The notes under the pieces: generated by a model | What the model was told of the DNA's origin: nothing | Seen by the model: the letters and a program-made list of their open reading frames with translations, nothing else | Databases searched by the model: none | Made by a program: the position numbers and the translations under genes | Part shown: positions 61,280 through 64,000 of the stretch, piece after piece | Position numbering within the stretch: position 1 is the stretch's first letter | Layout: every line of letters starts with the position of its first letter | DNA from: VRUE01 sp963774555 | GTDB taxonomy: Bacteria > Actinomycetota > Thermoleophilia > Solirubrobacterales > 70-9 | DNA length: 64,000 nucleotides | Reading direction: 5' to 3' | Assembly: GCA_963774555.1 (NCBI GenBank) | Contig: CAVZFL010000001.1 | Location: forward strand, 124,001-188,000

Positions 61280-61993
61280 GTGAGCTGGGGAATCGCCGAC
61301 ATCCCCGACCAGAGCGGCCGCACGGCGGTCGTCACCGGCGCCAACGGGGGACTTGGCCTGGCGACCGCGCGGGCGCTGGCGGGTGCCGGCGCCCACGTCG
61401 TGATGGCGGCGCGAAACCAGGCGAAGGCCGCGGAGGCAGAGGAGCGGATCACAGCCGGCCTTCCCGATGCCTCGCTGAGCGTCGTGCCGCTCGACCTCGG
61501 CTCGCTCAATTCCGTGCGCGAGGCGGCTGAGCAGATCTTCGCCGCGCACGACTCGCACCCCCACCTACACGGGCGCTACCGGCCCTGGCGCGCCTACGGC
61601 CAGGCCAAGCTCGCGAACTTCCACTTCGGCCTCGGGCTGCACCGGCTACTAGCCGACGCCGGTGCGCCGGCCGGGAGCCTGATCGCCCACCCGGGTCTCT
61701 CCAACACCGAGCTGCAGGCGGTCAGCGTCGAGGAGACCGACGGCGGCCTCTCGCAGCGCTTCTTCCTCGGCCTCGCCCGCAGCACCGGCATGTCCCCCGG
61801 ACAGGGCGCGCTCTCGCAACTGCGGGCGGCAACCGACCCCGGCGCCAGGAGCGGTGAGTTCTACGGCCCGCTCTTCGTCAACAGCGGCCCGCCGGTGCGC
61901 AAGCCGATCCTGCGCCGGCTCGGGATGAGCCGGGCGATCGACCGGCTCTGGCAGGTCTCCGAGCGCGAAACCGGCCTGAAGCTGGCGGTGTGA
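61280..61993 (+). CDS. Short-chain dehydrogenase with internal deletion
   Basis: A 237-residue SDR. The NAD(P)-binding motif TGANGGLGLATARALAGAGA and the later YGQAKLANFHFGL (Tyr-x3-Lys) are present. Between them, after EQIFAAHDSHPHLH, about 80 residues that normally hold the NNAG motif, the Asn and the catalytic Ser are missing; the frame stays open. It resembles atypical SDRs of the retinol-dehydrogenase type with a late in-frame deletion, so it is probably inactive. It starts at GTG 61280 and overlaps the next gene by GTGA. Confidence 0.75.
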   Translation: MSWGIADIPDQSGRTAVVTGANGGLGLATARALAGAGAHVVMAARNQAKAAEAEERITAGLPDASLSVVPLDLGSLNSVREAAEQIFAAHDSHPHLHGRYRPWRAYGQAKLANFHFGLGLHRLLADAGAPAGSLIAHPGLSNTELQAVSVEETDGGLSQRFFLGLARSTGMSPGQGALSQLRAATDPGARSGEFYGPLFVNSGPPVRKPILRRLGMSRAIDRLWQVSERETGLKLAV

Positions 61994-62745
61994 ACCTCGG
62001 GCTCGAGAACCGCGTCGCCCTGGTCATGGGCGCGAGCCGTGGGATCGGCAGGGCGATCGCCGTGGCGCTGGCGCGGGAAGGGGTGCGGGTGGCGATCTCG
62101 AGCCGCTCGCAGGAGAAGCTCGGCGAGGCGGCGGCCGAGATTGGTGAGCGCGCAACGCCGTTCCTCGCCGACGCCAAGGACCCCGAGCGGCTCGAAGCTC
62201 TGCCAGCAGAGGTCGAGAAGAAGCTGGGCGCAATCGAGATCCTCGTCCTCAACACCGGCGGTCCGCCGTTCGGGGGCGCTCTCGACCACGAGCTCGACGA
62301 CTGGGAGGCCGCCTACCGCTCGCTCGTCCTCGCTCCACGAGTGCTGACCGGCGCGGTGGTGCCCGGCATGCGCGAGCGCGGCTGGGGCCGCATCGTCAAC
62401 GTCGGCTCCAGCTCGACCCGCGAGCCGATCCCCGGCCTCAACCTCTCCAACTCCCACCGCATGGCCGCGGTCGGATTCCTCAAGACCCTCTCGCGCGAGG
62501 TCGCCGCCGACGGGATCACCGTCAACACCGTCGCCACCGGCCGCTTCGCCACCGAACGCCTGGCCGACGCCGCCGGCTCCCTCGAAGCCGCCGAAGAAGC
62601 GGCCCGCAGCGAAATTCCAGCCGCCCGCCTCGGCCTGCCCGAGGAGTACGGCGACCTGGTGGCCTTCCTCTGCTCCGAGCGCGCCGCCTACATCACCGGC
62701 ACCGTCATCCCGATCGACGGTGGCCTGCTGCGCTCGGCTTTCTAG
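61990..62745 (+). CDS. Short-chain dehydrogenase/reductase (FabG-like)
   Basis: A 251-residue SDR: GASRGIGRAIAVALAREGVR, VLNTGGPPFGGAL (in place of NNAG), IVNVGSSSTREPI, and a C-terminal IPIDGGLLRSAF. In the active-site region it reads LSNSHRMAAVGFLKTLS: the classic Tyr-x3-Lys is altered, with no Tyr at the usual place. It may use another residue or be a non-classic member. It starts at a GTG that overlaps the previous stop. Confidence 0.85.
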   Translation: MNLGLENRVALVMGASRGIGRAIAVALAREGVRVAISSRSQEKLGEAAAEIGERATPFLADAKDPERLEALPAEVEKKLGAIEILVLNTGGPPFGGALDHELDDWEAAYRSLVLAPRVLTGAVVPGMRERGWGRIVNVGSSSTREPIPGLNLSNSHRMAAVGFLKTLSREVAADGITVNTVATGRFATERLADAAGSLEAAEEAARSEIPAARLGLPEEYGDLVAFLCSERAAYITGTVIPIDGGLLRSAF

Positions 62746-64000
62746 CTCTCGGCCGCCTCACGCATCGAGGGGAAGAGGATCACGTCCCGCAGGTTCTCGG
62801 CGCCGGCGAGGATCATCGTCAGGCGGTCGATGCCGATCCCCGAGCCGCCCGCCGGCAAGGAGCCGTATTCGAGCGCCCGCACGAACTCGTCGTCGCTTGG
62901 ATAGGGCGCCTCCTCGCTCTCGGGGTGGCGGCGCTGGCGCTGGCGGACGAAGTTCTCGCGCTGCATGTCCGCGTCGTTGGTGTCGGTGCCGCCGCCGATG
63001 ATCTCCATCCCGTCGACGACTCCGTCAAACGCCTCGCCCAGCTGCTCGGGATGCTCGGGCACCGGCTTCACGGTCGGCCAGAGTTCGCGCGGCAGGTCGA
63101 CGAGGAAGGTCGGCTGGACCAGCTTCGGCTCGATCAGCTTGCCCTGGATCTCGTCGACGATCCAGGCCCAGTCGGCGTCCGGGGCGACGTCCTCGCCGAG
63201 CAGCTCGACCAGCTCCTCGCGGCTGGCGCTGAGGATGTCGATACCGGTCTCCTCGCGTATCGCATCCTGCAGGGTGATCCGCTTCCACGGCGCCTTGAAG
63301 TCGATCGTGCGACCGTCGCGCTCGACCGCCGTCGTCCCCAGCACCTGCTCGACCACGGTCGAGATCATCTGCTCGGCGAAGTCCATCACGCCCTCGTAGC
63401 CGGCGCAGCTGAGGAACCACTCGAGCATCGTGAACTCGGGGTTGTGTTTGGGCGAGATGCCCTCGTTGCGGAAGAAGCGGCTCAGCTCGTAGACGTTCTC
63501 GAAGCCACCGACGATCGCTCGCTTCAGGTAGAGCTCGGTCGCGGTGCGCAGGAACAGTTCGCGGCCCAGCGCATGGTGGTGGGTGGTGAACGGGCGCGCC
63601 GCGGCGCCACCGGCGAGGGTCTGCAGGATCGGCGTTTCGACCTCGACGAAGTCCCGCTCGTTCAGGTAGCTACGGATCGCCGCAACCAGCTTGGCCCGCA
63701 TCGCGAATGCCTTGCGCGAGTCCTCGTTCGCCATCAGGTCTAGCTCGCGCTGGCGGTAGCGAACCTCGGGGTCGGAGATGCCATGGAAGAGGTCGGGCGG
63801 GTCGCGCAGCGCCTTGCCCAGCATCGTGCACTCGCGCACCGCCAGCGCCAGCTGGCCGCGCTTGGTGACGTAGAGGTCGCCCTCGATCCCGACCGAGTCG
63901 CCGATGTCGAGCGCGTCGATTCGGCCGAAGGCCTCCTCGCCGATCGCGTCGACGCGGGCATAGGCCTGGATCTGTCCGCTCAGATCGCGGACGTCGAGAA
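62742..64000 (-). CDS. lysS: Lysyl-tRNA synthetase (class II), 5' end beyond the window
   Basis: The visible 418 residues include part of the anticodon-binding OB fold (QIQAYARVDAIGEEAFGRID), the class II motifs 2 (RFFRNEGISPKHNPEFTMLE) and 3 (GSGIGIDRLTMIL), and LFLRTATELYLKR. It attaches lysine to tRNA-Lys. The N-terminal end lies past the right edge. The stop shares CTAG with the stop of the convergent SDR gene. Confidence 0.96.
   Translation of the reverse strand, partial: LDVRDLSGQIQAYARVDAIGEEAFGRIDALDIGDSVGIEGDLYVTKRGQLALAVRECTMLGKALRDPPDLFHGISDPEVRYRQRELDLMANEDSRKAFAMRAKLVAAIRSYLNERDFVEVETPILQTLAGGAAARPFTTHHHALGRELFLRTATELYLKRAIVGGFENVYELSRFFRNEGISPKHNPEFTMLEWFLSCAGYEGVMDFAEQMISTVVEQVLGTTAVERDGRTIDFKAPWKRITLQDAIREETGIDILSASREELVELLGEDVAPDADWAWIVDEIQGKLIEPKLVQPTFLVDLPRELWPTVKPVPEHPEQLGEAFDGVVDGMEIIGGGTDTNDADMQRENFVRQRQRRHPESEEAPYPSDDEFVRALEYGSLPAGGSGIGIDRLTMILAGAENLRDVILFPSMREAAES

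Overview
The window comes from a high-GC actinobacterium, most likely of the class Thermoleophilia (Solirubrobacterales or a relative). The signs are very GC-rich coding sequence, frequent GTG starts, many TetR regulators (one with two TetR domains in one chain), PucR control of amine catabolism, and secreted proteins with Ca-binding or Ig-like modules of a kind common in that group. This placement is an inference. At least five genes outside the insertion sequence carry single-base or small indels against an otherwise intact family pattern, so the sequence may hold assembly indels, and apparent pseudogenes should be read with that in mind.

Left part (0-24 kb), mainly chromosomal. A sulfurtransferase/dodecin group and a two-domain TetR regulator precede an amine-catabolism locus. 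There an aminotransferase, a PucR regulator, alanine dehydrogenase and an aminobutyraldehyde-type dehydrogenase run leftward, opposite an APC-family permease and a UspA protein. A PuuB-like FAD amine oxidase follows. The inferred route is uptake of putrescine or a similar amine, transamination with pyruvate, oxidation of the aldehyde, and recycling of the alanine by alanine dehydrogenase. Next come an enolase-superfamily enzyme, ferritin, two tandem S51-type peptidases, three tandem TetR genes, a sigma factor, a membrane acyltransferase and a lipoprotein. Long palindromes, two of them sharing an identical 33-base loop block, sit at gene 3' ends.

Middle (24-41 kb), accessory DNA next to tRNA-Asp(GTC). 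A 6.1 kb island (34893-40989) is bounded by a 43 bp duplication of the tRNA-Asp 3' end. It carries a tyrosine integrase, paired arm-type sites at both ends, and an ApeA-like HEPN protein, a SEC-C/nuclease-like protein and a second HEPN protein. To its left are a RelE-like toxin-antitoxin pair, Fic plus a ParS-type protein, an AbiE-like pair, VapBC, a helicase with a nuclease-like C-terminus, an integrase remnant and a RelA/SpoT-domain gene with a small partner. Three copies of a ~55 bp repeat that begins with the tRNA-Asp 3' end divide this stretch, which suggests repeated accretion of defence or toxin cassettes at one tRNA.

Right part (41-64 kb). A secreted zincin, a lipid-modification operon (FAD oxidoreductase, DUF1365, cyclopropane-fatty-acid-synthase-like methyltransferase, metallo-hydrolase), an FHA regulator, a 934 bp IS5-family element with a TTA target duplication, an FtsH-like protease and several secreted proteins lead to a second island (54332-60826). 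It is bounded by a 44 bp duplication of the tRNA-Val(TAC) 3' end and has no visible integrase. It encodes a stand-alone colicin-E3-type RNase with a putative antitoxin and an ImmA/IrrE protein, a proteasome-type Ntn hydrolase with a partner of unknown function, and a two-gene operon ending in a HEPN-motif protein. Two SDR genes (one with an internal deletion) and the start-less lysS close the window.
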